From Chromera velia (lineage: Eukaryota > Sar > Chromeraceae), in contig JAHBMJ010004961.1 of the NCBI GenBank assembly GCA_018398765.1, positions 1-64,000 of the forward strand: a stretch of 64,000 bases of DNA. The letters run 5' to 3'. The notes under the pieces are model-generated. The model searched no databases, was not told where the DNA came from, and saw nothing but the letters and a program-made list of their open reading frames with translations. Each line of letters opens with the position of its first letter. Within the stretch, counting starts at the first letter, position 1. The position numbers were made by a program, and so were the translations under genes. Below are positions 1-13,227 of this stretch, one piece after another.

Positions 1-1006
1 GGGGGGGGGGGCCGGGGGGAGTCGGTGCGACCACCCACGGTCGACTGGCCGGCGTGCGTCAATCGTGCAGTTCTCATTTTTCTTGCTTTCCGGGGCCATT
101 CGCAAGCTTGCTTGCGTCAGATTTTTGGCGAAAGACACTGCGAGTGCATGCATGCATGCGTGGGCTGGGGTATTTCTGTTTTGTAAGTGCCCCCCACTTC
201 GCTTTCCGGGGCCATATGTCATGCATGGTGTGTCAAAGTGGGTTGGTTGTCTGACCGCGTGAGCATATATACACGCGCGCGCAGAAATTTGGGCACTGCC
301 TGACCTAGCTACGTATACTGTCGATGCTCGGATGGTCTTTCATCATGCACATGATCGATACAAAGAGGGTGCCTTCTACATATATACGCCTTTCTAGGGT
401 GCGTTGAAACCAGCTGTGGATCTGGTTAGACGTTTGACCTGTAACTTGGTCGTCAGAACCTTGATTCAGCATCGAAAGGCTCAACCCCGATTCTCCTACC
501 GTCACAGCGTAAACGGCACTTGTTCTTCTGAACTTCCACAGCACCTGCGTACCACCAACGACCATAGCCACTACCATTCGAAGAAAACATGGACATTGAT
601 GCCGAAGATGGCCATTCCCTTCTGACAGCCTCCACGAAGTCGCAGATAGACGGGAGCGTCGACCTCGAGGAGGCAGGAACAAAGAAGGTCGTCAACGAAG
701 GGTATCGCGAAGGGAAAGGACAGAAAGGCATCGCCAGGGAGTGGGAGGATGATGGTCGGTTGATCTGTGCAGTGTGATTTCGCCTGACGGCAACCTAGAA
801 AAGCTGCTCGGCAGTCTTGCAGGTGTTTCCCTATTCGATTTGAACTTGTTGAACCCGACCTTTATTGACTGTCGCTCTTTGCGTGTCATTGCTCCCTTCT
901 CTCCTCTCACGCTGTCTGGTTCAGCACGCCAACTCTCCAGACGCAACCTCTTCCCTCAGGTCGTGTATCTGCTTTTTCACAGCTTTTTCAATGCACACAA
1001 CTCCGT
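1..1006. other. 5' flank of the AP2/SET gene, no assured gene
   Basis: The window opens with a G-run and a GC-rich stretch containing overlapping TGCATGCA words (about 146-160), a motif class bound by ApiAP2 factors in apicomplexans. An ATG at 589 opens a short acidic reading frame to about 754, followed by a possible GT donor. It could be an upstream exon of the AP2 gene, but its phase does not clearly match the next exon, so it is not called. Confidence 0.4.
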
Positions 1007-2905
1007 ATGGATGGTCATACCCCTTCGTGTATCCGGTCTGCAGCAAAGGTCTTGCAGAGAACGAAGCCAGTCGCAAGTCCTACTGAGCGTCCGATTCGAG
1101 GCGTCTTCTATCACGAGGCCAACAACTCCTTTGCTGTGATGGATCAGAGCGTGAGAACGAAGCGCGTGTTCTTCTCAGTTGACCAGTACGGATACGATGG
1201 AGCGAGGGACAGGGCAGTCGCCTATCGCAGAGCCCGTCAGAAAGGTCCGGACAAAGAGCCTCGCCGGAAGCCCCCAGCAAAGAAGCAACCAACCCCACAG
1301 ACGGAATCCTCGAGGAAGAAAAGGGGACGTGAATCGGCAGAGAAAGAAGACCTCTCTGACACTGAGGAGCAGGGCTCGACGGCAGATTTGGATGCGCGCG
1401 GTGTCTTTCAGCAGCCAGAGAGAAACCGTTGGTGTGTGCGATACTTTGCCGAAGGATCAGTTGCGGAAGGGCCGAAGAATAGGCGACAAGCCAAATTCAA
1501 GACATTCCCTTTCGTGTCGCATGGGGGGGTGGAGAAGGCGAGGCAGGCTGCTCTCGACTTTGCCAAAAAGCTCCCAGCAGACTGCCGACCGAAGTACGCA
1601 CGGAAGGCCGACCTGAAGGAGGAAGTCTTGAAACTTCTGCACAGCCGTGGAGAAGTGCCCGACCCCTCACAGCGCCCCCCTTTTGTACCAGACCGTCCCG
1701 ATGCAGATACAGAAGACAAGACAAAGACACCGCTTTCCAGCATCCAGTACAAGACCCTCAACGGAGTCCGCGGATATTGGCAGGTCCGTCAAGGGAGTGA
1801 AGTTTACCCAGTTCTTTCTCATCTCACTGAAGGCAAAGTCAACCCCCCCAAAACGAATATAAGTGCGCCCGCAAATGCGTTCGGCAGTGGTGAAGACAAC
1901 GGTTGTTATCCATGGCTAGATATGTTGATGTAGATTCACTGTTTTGTCTTTGTGTTTTTGCGATCAGGTTGCTGTGGGCTTTGGGAAGGAGAAAAGGTTC
2001 ATCCACTTCTCGTGTAAGGAGTACGGATTCATGAACGCCCGACAGATGGCCATTCAGACCAGAGTCTACTACGACGAAGGACTCCTGGGTGGTGTTCCGG
2101 AAGGGGGCAGCGAAGAAAACGTCGAACAGAAAGAGGGCGGAACAGAAGACAGCCCTGCCAGTGGGCACCCAAAAGTTGAGCAGGAGGGTGACGTTGAGCC
2201 AGGTGCAGATGTGTTCGTCTTGAATCGGAACAGGTCGGGACGCGAAGGTTTTACAAGGATCTTTCGATGATCTTTCTCACTGAGCAAGTCTTTTTCCACG
2301 TTCTGATAGCTTTGTTGATCTTGTTTTTTCTGCCCCCACCGTCATCTCTGGCACTTCTGCCGCCCCGACTCTCTGTGTTAGTCCTTTCCTGCCCGCTTCC
2401 GATTCCCGTTGAACTGCATTTCTGCTTTCTTTCCCTGCGCATTGCGTCCCCATCTCTTTGTCGTCCTTTCATCAGTACATCTCTCTTTGTTCAGTTCTTC
2501 CCCCTTCCTTTTTCCAATCTTCTGTCCTTTTTATTTCTTGTCTCAAACCCTTTTCTTGTGTCTTTTCATATTTCCTTGTCATTCGTGCACCTTCCTCCAC
2601 ACCCCAAGGGAGTTCTCTCTCTCCCTTGTCATCGACGCTCGTGCTCCTTTTTCTTTTCTTCAAGTTCCTCTCCAAACCAGTTAACCTGCATGCAGGTATT
2701 TGGGGTCCAGATCCACTCTGCGGGATGCGGTCGAGAGCTCCTTTCCAGACCTTCCTCCAGGAGAGCAGACGTGCACGGTGAGCTCAATCTTCTGAAGCGG
2801 CGCGGCATCCACGCGGCGGCACGTCTGCTGCGATGAAACCATTAATTCAATATCTGTCCACTCACTGATGTTTCTTCCCCACTTTCCATTCACAAAAGCC
2901 ACCTG

Positions 2906-2939
<34 letters not shown>

Positions 2940-4471
2940 CTATCCTCATCTCTCTCTATCTATCTGTCTCTCTCTCTGTCCAACAGCTTTCTTGTCTGGT
3001 CGCTCTGCGTTCATCTCGCTGCTGCCACTTGTCTCGACTACCCCACTACTGTCCGTTGCACCGCTGCTGACCGGGGTGACCGAATCACTTCTTAATTTTC
3101 TGACAGAAAGAGGGGTCAATCTGCTTCGTTTTATTTTCACTCAATACTCTCCAATCGAATTTCTGCTTGGGGCACAAAGCCTGACTGACCCACTGAATAG
3201 AGAGCTCTATGTATCTGCTCCTTCACCTGTCGACTGAGGAGGCGGACGCCCTGGGGGAAAAATGAAAGAATTGAAGAGTGGATGAGCAGAATGAAAAAGC
3301 ATACGGAAGAGGATCAAAGATAGACAAGGAATCAGATGCATGAAAGAGCACATGCTGCATACGCCCTTTTTGTATGTCACTGTCCGTCTGCAGATGGGAC
3401 TCTCTTTCACTTTGCTGACTGCTTAGGCACACAAACAAACAAGCGCAGAGACGCTCAGATATACACACAAGCACACATACACACACGCGCGCGGACAGAA
3501 CCAGCCGTCTTTTAATGCTGATGTGGTTGCTACTTCTAATTGACTGCATGTGCCGTCTGTGTGCAGTGTGCGCATGAGAACACGGATTGCAACACCAACC
3601 AATGCTCTAATTGGCTGCTTGAGCGGGAGTGTACAGAGTCAGTTCTGCAAAAGCTTAATTGCCCTTCATCACCCGCCAGTTGGCTGTTGAGTCGAAACGC
3701 TTGTGGCGCCATATCTCCTCGTCTTCCCTTCTTGCCTTTTTGCCGTTTTTGTGGATTTCTATAATTTCCATGTCTTCTGTTCATCTGCTCAATCTTGCAT
3801 GAGCGCCTGCATGCCTCAAATGGAGTTTCCATGCTCATCTTCCGGAGGATTTGTCCAGCAAAAATGTTTCCTTCCTGCCAAGGCTCATTGATTGTATTTC
3901 TCTCAACAGGAGCGCTTTCAGACGTCCTATGAATGAACGAATATGTCTTGTGTGCAGAGAGAACTGCAGCCACTCTGGAGTACCAGGAAAGTGCCACAAC
4001 CAACGAATCCAGCGAGGGGCACAGGACGCCGTGGACATCCGAATGTGTGGGGGGAGGAACTTGGGTGTGATTGCTGTGCGAGACCTGGAGGAGGATGAGC
4101 TGGTCTTAGAGTTCTTTGGGGACGTCTACGTGACACTCTCGAAGGAGTGGCAGAAGACGAACGAAATTCTCATGGAGGAGGAACGGAAGATCTCTATTGA
4201 CACACAGGTAGGTGATGGCACAGATTGAGGGACAGATGCGCAGATACAAAAACAGACAGAGGGACAGATGCGCAGACACAAAAACAGAGAGAGGGAGCGC
4301 AGACACAAAAACAGATTGGGGGGCAAATGCGCAGACACAAAAACAGAGAGAGTGGCAGTGCGGCCATGCGCTAGTTTCATGTCATGTCCATCCCTGTCCG
4401 ATCTCCGTGAACTCTCCACCAGAGTTTCGCTCTGGAAACCTTCTTTACATGTCCTTCGTAGAATTTGTGTG

Positions 4472-4511
<40 letters not shown>

Positions 4512-4517
4512 CGTGTG

Positions 4518-4559
<42 letters not shown>

Positions 4560-5287
4560 GTGTGTGTGTGCGTGTGTGTGTGTGTGTGTGTGGTGTACGG
4601 GTATGTGTGTGTGTGTGTGTGTGTGTCACGTATACGTCTGTGATTGTTCTTGCAGGGTCCTTCTACGTTCCGCAATCAGATCGAAATCGGATTATTCACG
4701 TTTGAACTGACGTCTTCTGACTGCGACGGAAGATACGTAAACAACAGCTGCTCCCCCAACTGTCACCTCGAACTCTTTCTGTGTGGCAATAAGCCGAGGT
4801 GAGTGTATACTCTTGACCTTTTCTCACCCGTTTCTGTTACCTGTTGTTGTTCTTTCATCCTTTCCCCCTGTAGACGTAAAATTCGGGACTGTGCTACTGA
4901 AGCGTTCTGCTGTTGCCATTATACGACTCCTTGCCGGAACTTCTTTGACCATCCGTCTTTCTTCCTTTACTCCTCAACGATCCTCAGAGAAAGCAGGACT
5001 AAGTAAGCGCAAGAAAAAGACACTTGCGGGCATAAGGACGTGACGGTTTTGCTTGTCGGTCTTTTCGGATCAGACGTTTGTTCAATCTGAGCCCGTGGGC
5101 TACCAGTGGCACCTCTCAGTCCAGATCCACCAATCGCAAGGATGCACCCAGATGGGCTAGATAGTGGATTGATGCGTACCTCGAATGCAGATTGGGGCTC
5201 TTTGCAAGTCGCAAGATCGCAAAGGATGAAGAGATCACCTTCCGCTATGGGCACAATAAGAGGACCGCTTGTTGTGGGAGGGTCTGA
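1007..5287 (+). CDS. Triple AP2-domain / AWS-SET histone methyltransferase (candidate fusion)
   Basis: Proposed exons are 1007-1783, 1968-2233, 2696-2777, 3567-3637, 3910-4207, 4656-4798 and 5191-5287, 577 residues in all, and every junction is phase-compatible. Three AP2-like DNA-binding domains lie near residues 29-80, 130-195 and 248-300; the third is split by a phase-0 intron that restores GYWQ-VAVGF. Exons 4-5 hold a Cys-rich AWS-like segment (C-x-NW-x-EC, then CHNQRIQRG), and exons 5-7 a SET domain: GGRNLGV, EFFGDVY, YVNNSCSPNC, and EITFRYGHN with the catalytic Tyr. The usual NHSC is NNSC and no proper post-SET Cys cluster follows. AWS-SET enzymes methylate histone lysines, and AP2 domains would supply DNA targeting. 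The AP2-to-AWS link rests on a GTGAGC donor at 2778 and a phase-0 acceptor at 3566. Without that splice the AP2 part would stop at 2795 and the SET part would be a separate gene. The start could lie further upstream. Confidence 0.68.
2912..2985. repeat. TCTC/TATC microsatellite
   Basis: Tandem TCTC then TATC tetranucleotides lie inside the proposed 789-base intron that links the AP2 and AWS exons. Confidence 0.9.
4465..4627. repeat. GT microsatellite in a SET-gene intron
   Basis: An interrupted GT dinucleotide tract of about 160 bases ends about 28 bases before the acceptor of the SET exon that starts at 4656. Confidence 0.95.
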
Positions 5288-6999
5288 GCTGGCATGGGGA
5301 GCTGATGGGTGGGGGGGGGAGAGGGTAGAAGCATGAAAAGGCAGAGGTGTGTGAGAGCATGAACGTCGGCATGGGAGGAAGAGGGACATTGGGAATGGCA
5401 TGGGGACCGGCATGGGAAGGAGAAGAACGACTGACTATATACCAGCATTGACCCATAGATGCAATCTGCTGCATGAGACAGCTGATGGATAGACAAGTGA
5501 AGAAAGAGAAAGAGAACAGAGAAAAGGGAAAGCTGTGGGAAGAGAATGAATGAAAGGAGACTTGTGCAAGCAGTTGTCTTGTCGTGGCAGGGCCCAAGCG
5601 GGTTGGGGAAGGGGAAGATAGAAGCATCTACACCTCCAGGTGCATCAGAGCAATGACCGTCAGCATTGGGAAGGAGAGGGGTATCGGGAGGAGCACGGGA
5701 AAAGGAAGGGCGGAATGACTACCCGCATTGTCTCGCAGAAGGGGGTGCTGTACGAGAGAGGTGATGCTACGAGAAAGGAGGAAAGAGAGCAAGCAACAAG
5801 AAAGAAAAACTGTGGAAGGGACTGGAATGTAAAAAGAGATAAAGATGAAAGAAAACAGAAGAAGGAGGAATGCGAACAGAGGAGCAGAAAGGGCGAAGAA
5901 GAAGAAGAAGAAGAAGAGCACGCAGATGATTCCGATGAGGCAACCTGGGATCATGATTGCCCAGCCAGGCAGGACGCACCACGGGATTGAAGTAGGGAGG
6001 AGAAAATGCATTCGCTCCGAGAACAACCAATGGGCACTTGGGCCACGTCGCTCCCATGGTTGCATCATTCCGGCTGAAGGTCTTCCGAGTGTCCCTTTCT
6101 TAAGTTCTTGGATCAAACGGAAATGTCTGTCTTGCAACCGATGTGTTGCGGGTCTCTCTACAGGCCGTGAGTGAGTTTTTTTGAGGATTGCATGGGTGAT
6201 CTGCCTGCCCGATCCAGCGATCCAGGGTCGCAGGGACCGCAGCATTGGGAATTTTAGACTGTGACTTTGAAAAGCGGACTCGTCAGGACCGCGTGCTGTG
6301 CACGCAGCATGCATACAGAATCAAATTGAGTAGTAAACGCATGCAGCACGTAAGAAATCGTATGCTGTTTGGTCTGAAGGCACAGGCTTGCAGTATTAAT
6401 CATGCGGGGTAGAACTTCCGCTTGTGGGATAGCTGGATGAAGGCCTACGTCACGGTCCCTTTACTTAGTACGTTCTTGTCAATTCGAAAGGTTGCTCCTT
6501 AATTCTTTCCTTTCATCCATCCTCCTTTCCGATTTTCGGTAATTTCTCGCTCCTCATATTGCTCCTCTCTGTTTTTTTTTTTGTTCTTTCTTTCTTTCTT
6601 TCTTTCTTTCTTTCCTTCCTTTCCTTCCTCCCTTCCTTTCTTCCTTCCTTCCTTCCTTCCTTTCTTTCTTTCTTTCTTTCTTTCTAAGACTTTCTTTCTT
6701 TCTCTCTTTCTTTCGCTCATTGGTTCGTTCGATCGTTCTCACGCTCGTTGGTTCGTTCGATCGTTCTGACGCTTGTTGTTTCGTTCGTTCGTTCGTTCGT
6801 CCATTGGTTTCTTTTTCTTTCTGTCTAGCTCTCTGTCTGTTTGTTTTTGTCCGTTTCTTTCTTTCGTTCTTTCTTTCCTTCGTTCTTTCCTTCGTTGCTC
6901 CCTTCTTTCCTTCAAGTTTCTCCATTCCTTTCGACTTTCGGTTTTTCCTTCCTTATCGGTTTGCTTATTTGTCTACTTCATCGTTTCAGTCTGTTTGTT
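5288..6999. other. 3' flank of the SET gene: GA-rich and CTTT-rich, no gene seen
   Basis: From 5300 to 6000 the + strand is purine-rich with loosely repeated GGCATGGGAA-like words. From about 6580 to 6900 it is CTTT/TTCG-type simple repeat. The open frames here are low-complexity (Glu/Lys/Arg or Phe/Ser) and show no domain, so no coding call is made. Confidence 0.6.
6583..6725. repeat. CTTT/CCTT microsatellite
   Basis: Tandem CTTT and CCTT tetranucleotides, followed to about 6805 by GTTCGTTCG-type repeats. Confidence 0.9.
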
Positions 7000-8260
7000 A
7001 CAACTTTATATCTTTGTGTATCACATCAATAAATACACCAAAAAGTTTTGAACTTTTGATTTGAAAACAAAACAATGAATCAGACTAAATCTGGTTCATG
7101 TCTAGTTGAGATAAATTCGTATTTGTATTGATTATTCTTTTTATTTTCACTTATCAATGGAATCATAAAATTGTAGGTTGTAGCCTAAGTTGCAGAGCTG
7201 TCACAGTGTATTCAGTGTATTGCAGGCTGGCGAATATTAGAACCAATTAATATTTCATAATAAAAACTAACCATCAAAATTTTTTTTAATATGTTCCATC
7301 AAAGTAAGGGGTCGTATACTAAAGAATATTGGAAACCTAGTTTCCAAAGGGGGGGAGGGGGGGGGGTTGTTTCTAATTTTAATGGCAATTTGTCAACCGC
7401 CTAGGTCAGACCCCCTTAGGAACCCCCCCTCCCCCTCAAATGATTGAAAGCGTTAACACACCGATCAACAAGTTCAATATCCCATTAAAATGTATTGACG
7501 TTGCGATATTTATGAATTAAGCGGCCTTAGACTTCTAGAATGGCTTACACTACAGTGAGGAGAAGAGACTAGAGGAGAGAAGTGTCTCTCTCCCACGCTC
7601 TTCCGTCCTCTGCTAAAGAACAATGAGGGGTGCATATTGAAGCAGCGTGGAGCAGAACCCTCCCACCTGCTTGGTCTGCAGTTCCAAATACTTCTGCAAA
7701 AATCCGTGTGAACAGGCGACACTGCCTAGAAGAACATTAACGAAGAAAAGGCTGTACTACACACTTATAAAAGTATATTATATTATATTATGTTTATATT
7801 ATTATATTAGGGGAACCCTAAAGATATATATATATATATATATATTGAATTCAAACCTAGGAAAAAAAAAAAAATGCCCTGGAGAGCGTTTTTTTTTTTT
7901 TTTTACCCCTAGCTTATGCTGTGCAAGTTGAGGCCCGGCAGTGGACCGCGGGGCAACCCGGAACATAAATCCTATCTTATCCTATGCTAGAACTTGTGTG
8001 AAGACTTCTATAAATTTTCTAGGAATTAAGTTTTCATGAGATAAGAATAAATATAAATTAAATTTAATTAATATAAATTTATGAATTTACATTCTAGTTT
8101 GAATTTGATGTTATAAATTTAAATTTATTAAATTTAGATATATAATTTATTTCAACCTAGATTTCAACTTAGAACTAGACTTAGAATCATAATAGGATGA
8201 GATATAAAATTAATGTTTCAGGTTGCCCCGCCGTCCACTGCCGGGCGTGGATTTACACCG
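7000..8260. other. AT-rich island at a convergent gene junction
   Basis: A sharp change to AT-rich sequence between the 3' end of the + SET gene and the 3' end of the next - strand gene. It holds AATTTA-type repeats, an ATAT tract near 7825-7846, homopolymer A and T runs near 7861-7905, G and C runs near 7345-7435, and a palindrome-ended element at 7933-8246. No coding frame is seen. Confidence 0.75.
7933..8246. mobile_element. MITE-like element with 26-bp terminal inverted repeats
   Basis: The ends 7933-7958 and 8221-8246 are inverted copies differing at one base. They begin GCCCGGCAGTGG and enclose about 260 bases of very AT-rich noncoding DNA. Length and structure fit a non-autonomous foldback or MITE element. 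No clear target-site duplication and no transposase are seen, so the family is unknown. Confidence 0.55.
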
Positions 8261-11200
8261 TCGAGAGGTTGCTAAGACATTAGCATGCAGACTATAACAT
8301 GCAGATGGAACGTTTTAGACCAATCTCTCAAGCTATCAGCCGTACGCGCACCCGAAATGCGAACATGCCATAGCCGCGGCGCGGTACCGGCGGTCACGCT
8401 GCTTCTGCTCCATTGTGGGCCCACCGTGGCACACAACACAAGAGAATACCCGCGACCCAGCTCTCACCCTAGCTCTCACCAATCCAGCTAGATCACATGG
8501 AGCTGTTTCGATCAATAAGCAGACCCACACATGCTGCGTGACATGCATTGGATGTCAACCGGGACTCCAACTGGTCGTCATTAAAAAAAAAAAAACAGAG
8601 GCTGCAGAGAGCTGAAAAAAAAAACACGAGAGGGACCTCGATCGATCACCCTCCAAAGCCAAACGGCGACATCCGTTCTTGGTGCATTTTTTCTCGTTGA
8701 ACTTCTTTTTCGCTGTTAGCGGCTTTCATGCATGAATTGAGGTGAAGAACAGACACTGACACGAAGCTACCATCACAGCCAATTCTGCATGGCTTTGCCC
8801 AAACCTCTGGGCTCTTCAGCCAACGGGTGACGAATGCATATTTTATACAGGACCGATGTGGCAATCGACATGCATATGCAAGAGAAAACGGGAGGTCGCA
8901 GCAGGAGGCGCAAACGGCGAAAAAGCCGTATTTTCGTCCCCTCTTTCCTCCCCTGTATTTCTTTACCGGTACCGCAGCAACAGAAACGAGCAATTTGGAA
9001 GGCTCAAAACCTTCAGTTTTCCTCACATACACAGCAATCGCTGGGTAGAGGGAATTGGACGAAAAAGATGGGAGATAGGGGGGTGGACAGTGTAGCCCCG
9101 GACAGAGCAACACTGTTCAAAAAACGATGGCGGTCGGGATGGTATGGACTTACGTGTGAAGCATTCTCTGATGGTTCTTTGTTACGGCTATTTTTTCAGA
9201 AGCGAAGACGCGATGCATGCACTAAGCTGAATCATGCAAGAAAGGAGGCAAGCGATGCCTGAAGCAAGGAAAGAGGAAAGAATCTATGAAGGAAAGACAT
9301 GTGCACCCAACTGCTTTAGAAGGAAGTGTGAGACCTGCATGGCTCTCTCTGTCTCTTTTCGGAGTCCGATCACTCCGCTGGTTCTCTGGTCTGCTCTGAT
9401 TTCTTTGATCAGCTTTTGCTTCTCTTCTTTGTTCCTTTCCTTCGATTCTTCACGAATCACTCTTCCGCCTATTCATCTTGCCTTCGTTTCCTTCCCCCCT
9501 TCCCTGTTTTCCTACCTCCTAGATTCCTTCCTTTCTTCACTCCCTCTCTACTTCCTTCATGCTCCTGTCTCTCCGACCTACAAGGAGACAACAGGATACG
9601 TCTTGCACCGTGCAATCAAACAATCACTCACTCACTCACTCAATCAAACAGACGATGGATCAGTCATTCAATCGATGGATCCTCTATCTACCAAAGAGAA
9701 GAGACATGCACTCACGCTGCCCGCCCTTCCTTGTTGCCTGCGCGCATTCCCCACGCTTGCACCCACGCATCTGACGATTACGCTTTCCAAAAGCAGTCTG
9801 GCAAGCAACGCACAACCAGCACCAGCAACATACAATTTCGGCATGCGCAAAGAGAGAGGGAAAGTCAACAAGGTTCTTGCAATCTTTGTCTCTCGACTCA
9901 ATCACGCATAAGGCCTCAGTCACTCAGGAAGCCAGTTAGTTATTTGAACCCTACCACTGAAGAGAATCCAAAAGACGCATCTCTCAGACTCTTGCACCGA
10001 ACTCCGGAAGCTTACCGCCTCATGAAATATATCAGTCTACAGTAGCAGACTGCATGATTGCAAAAGAGACGACAGCTCCAGAAGATACGGGAGTGCAGTT
10101 TGTCATGACAGTCGTACATACAGAAAGAGAGGAAAGAAAAGGGTAAGCAAGATCGGGAGAGGATGTGGAGCCAGTGGAAGTGTGCAGAAGCATTAGAAGG
10201 GGAAAGCAGGTGGAGAAGAGTACACACAGACACACATAAACTGGAGCGGTATGATCATGTGCGGCTTTCTCTCTTGAAGCGATGCAAGAGTTCCTTTGAC
10301 GAATAATGATCGAGCAAAGTTTCCTGTGACAGGCCCCCACTTTCCATTCTTTTGCGTTCCTATGCAGACTTCAGACAGACAGACATCGACAGACAATCGG
10401 AGACCTCAAGCCGTTGAGAGAAAGCAGGAAAGAATCACGCACAGGAAGAGACAGACACCGTTCCTTCCTCAACCCCACCCCTTCTCAACACAACTAGTGC
10501 CTCGCTTGGACATAGTTGGTGTGAGAGCGATCGCACAAACACCTCTCTTCCCCTTATTCTCAAAATCGGCCAGCGGTCCTCGATTTCTCTGTCAACTGCT
10601 GTCTCTCTGAACGTTCCACAATTTCCTTCACACATGCTGGGAGGGAGAGAACAGAAAAGAAACGCGCATCAAAATCGAAATATGCATCGGCGGACAAGGG
10701 ACCACGAAAAGATGCTGCCTGCTTGTGAAGAGATACAAAGGTCGCACACGCGAGCACAGGCAATTGACTTCACACTCAGTGCATTCAGGGTTTCGTTTCT
10801 TCTCTCTGCACTTCTCTCTTTGACCAAAAGCCGTTCCCAGATGATGCCCAAACCGTACGGTGACTTGTAAAGGCGGCTGTCTGTCACTTGCTCTTCGTCT
10901 CTTAAGTGCACCCTCATTCCGCTGTTCCATACGCACTTTGCTTTCTTTGTCATCGGATCCGACATTCACTTTGGAGTTTGAAACGAGGCAAGAGAAGAGA
11001 AGTTGAGGTAAGGAAGCAGAGAGGAGACAGAAAAGCATAGAGACACAGTAAAGAAGAGGGGGGAGAAGAAGGTAAAGGGCATCTTTGCTGAGGGTGGGAA
11101 GAATACAGCCCAAAGGATCAGGAGAGATGCGAGCATGCAAAGAAACATCGCCTCTTGTCCGTTTTTTCAACAACCGTTCGTCGATCTGTTTTTTTTTTTA

Positions 11201-11319
11201 CTTCCTCTCTTTTTTCCCGACGGTTCTTTCCTCACTCGACTTTTCCTCTCAACCAAGCACCTTCTTCTCATCAAGCAAGCAAACAACGAAGGAAGCAAGT
11301 CCGGAAAGGACAGAGAAAG
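8261..11319. other. 3' flank of the following - strand gene, no gene recognised
   Basis: Mixed-composition sequence with A-runs near 8582-8626 and CT-rich stretches. Open frames of up to 225 codons (9234-9911) read as low-complexity Ser/Leu/Phe with no domain, and splice signals do not organise them into a gene. Confidence 0.5.
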
Positions 11320-12996
11320 TCAAGGACCCCACTGGCCACCTGCAGCCTGCCCAGACGAGTGAACACTGGAAGCCTCTTCCAGGTCGAGGCACCCATCCAG
11401 GAGGGGGGGCCTAGGCAGGCAAAGCCAGCCGCTGTCAGAGGGAAGCTGCTGATGGCAGGAAAAGCCAGTCGCTCCGCCAAAAGCAAGGTAGAGCTGCTGA
11501 TGGGAGGCTAGGGGCGACTGGTCGGGAGGGATGGGGGAGACGGCCTGGCTGAGAGGAAGACCGAGAAGGGCCTCTCTGAACAACCCAGGAGGCAGGGGAG
11601 AACAATCATCATTATCCCCATGAGCGTCCCTATCCCCAACCAGACATTCAAGCTTCCTCTTGCGTCCTCCGTTGCAATCCTCCGAGTCCAAAACTTCCAT
11701 TTGCATCTGTTTAATCTCCCCCATCGAGGAGCAGGGAGTTGAGAGAGGGGATCCTGGAAAGAGTGCATGTCGGATGTCGGGAGACGACACAGTGGACATG
11801 GAGGAAAAGACTGGGGTGTCCACTGGGTTCAGCCCATGCTTGTTGACCTCTGTGTCATCCTCAGCAGTGTGTGAGACAGGAGTCCAGGACGAGGTCTGGA
11901 GGGGAAGCGGATTTGAGTGCGGATTGTCCTCATCCATCTCATCATTCTTGTCGGTCTCTGCGCTTCTCTCTCCCTCGACGGTGGAGGGGGGCTGAGTCTG
12001 GGTGAGGGCAGCGGAAGGGGAGTAGGGCCCCTTTCGAAGCTGCTTGAGCACGCGATCCACCGCATTCAAGGCCGCCTTCTCGCTCTTCGGACTGATCTTT
12101 GCCTGCAGACTCACAGCCAGCAGGGAGGATGAACACGTTCTTCTGCTGTGGGGTGACATGGGGGCACGCATGAACAAAAAGAAAACCATGCGTACACAAG
12201 AAAGACATCCACACAGCACCAACATCAAACACAAAGAGGGCTTTCCAAAAGGATATGAGGGCGAGAGAAGTTGCACCGGGAAGGCAGAAGGGTGCGGTTG
12301 GTACGGTTTGATGTACTGTGCAACACATCACGCCCCATGAGTGCCTTTGCGTGAAACTCGTGAAATGCCACACTGACAGTCTCTCCTGGCTTATTTCTCC
12401 GCGGAGACATAGACGGCCTTAGAACGCAGATGACATACGAGTTCGGGTCCGGCAGAAAGTCCTTCGTCCTGTTCCCGTCTTTGCGCGTGAGCTTCTTGCC
12501 CCACTGGAAGTACTTCAGCGACACATAATCAGCCTCGATGTTATCGTACGAAGACAGAAGCTCCACCACCCTTTCGGCTGTGTCACGCTGACCCAGAGGA
12601 ACCGCTGTGAGGGGAATCCCGGGCACAGGAACGACGATGCACTCCTTGGTGCAGATGCACTTCTCCCCCTCCTTCAACACAGGGTGGGGGTCTCGTGGGT
12701 TCTCAACCTTCTCAGTGCCTTTCCGGGGTTTCCCGGCTTTCTTCTGCGCAGAGTCACATGCAGTGAAAGAAGGAAGGGGGTGATTCGACAAAACAGGACA
12801 AGGCAAGTACACGGTCCTCTTCTCCTTCTTTCCGTGCTTCTTTCATTGACACACGCGCCGACAAACAGGAGGAGAAACAAGCAAACAAACGGAAGACATC
12901 TGAGAGTGAACCGTTCGAGGTGAAAAACTCTGAGGAAGCACCTGTTGGTCTGTCTGCCTCTCTCTGTCTCTCTATCTCTCTCTGTCTCTGTCTCTG

Positions 12997-13057
<61 letters not shown>

Positions 13058-13172
13058 GTGTGTGTGTCTGAAAGAAAGGAAGAGAAAATGAAAGAAAAGA
13101 CGACATTGTCTGTCTGTCTCTGTCTGTCTGTCTGCGAAGTGAAGAAAAAACGATTTAGTCTGTCTCTGTCCA

Positions 13173-13227
<55 letters not shown>

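Noticed and set aside
4445-4710. Frames with Thr-His or Cys-Val repeats
   Set aside because: Translations of the GT/AC microsatellite in a SET-gene intron.
9234-10045. Overlapping + frames of 200-225 codons
   Set aside because: Low-complexity Ser/Leu content, no conserved motif, no consistent splice partners.
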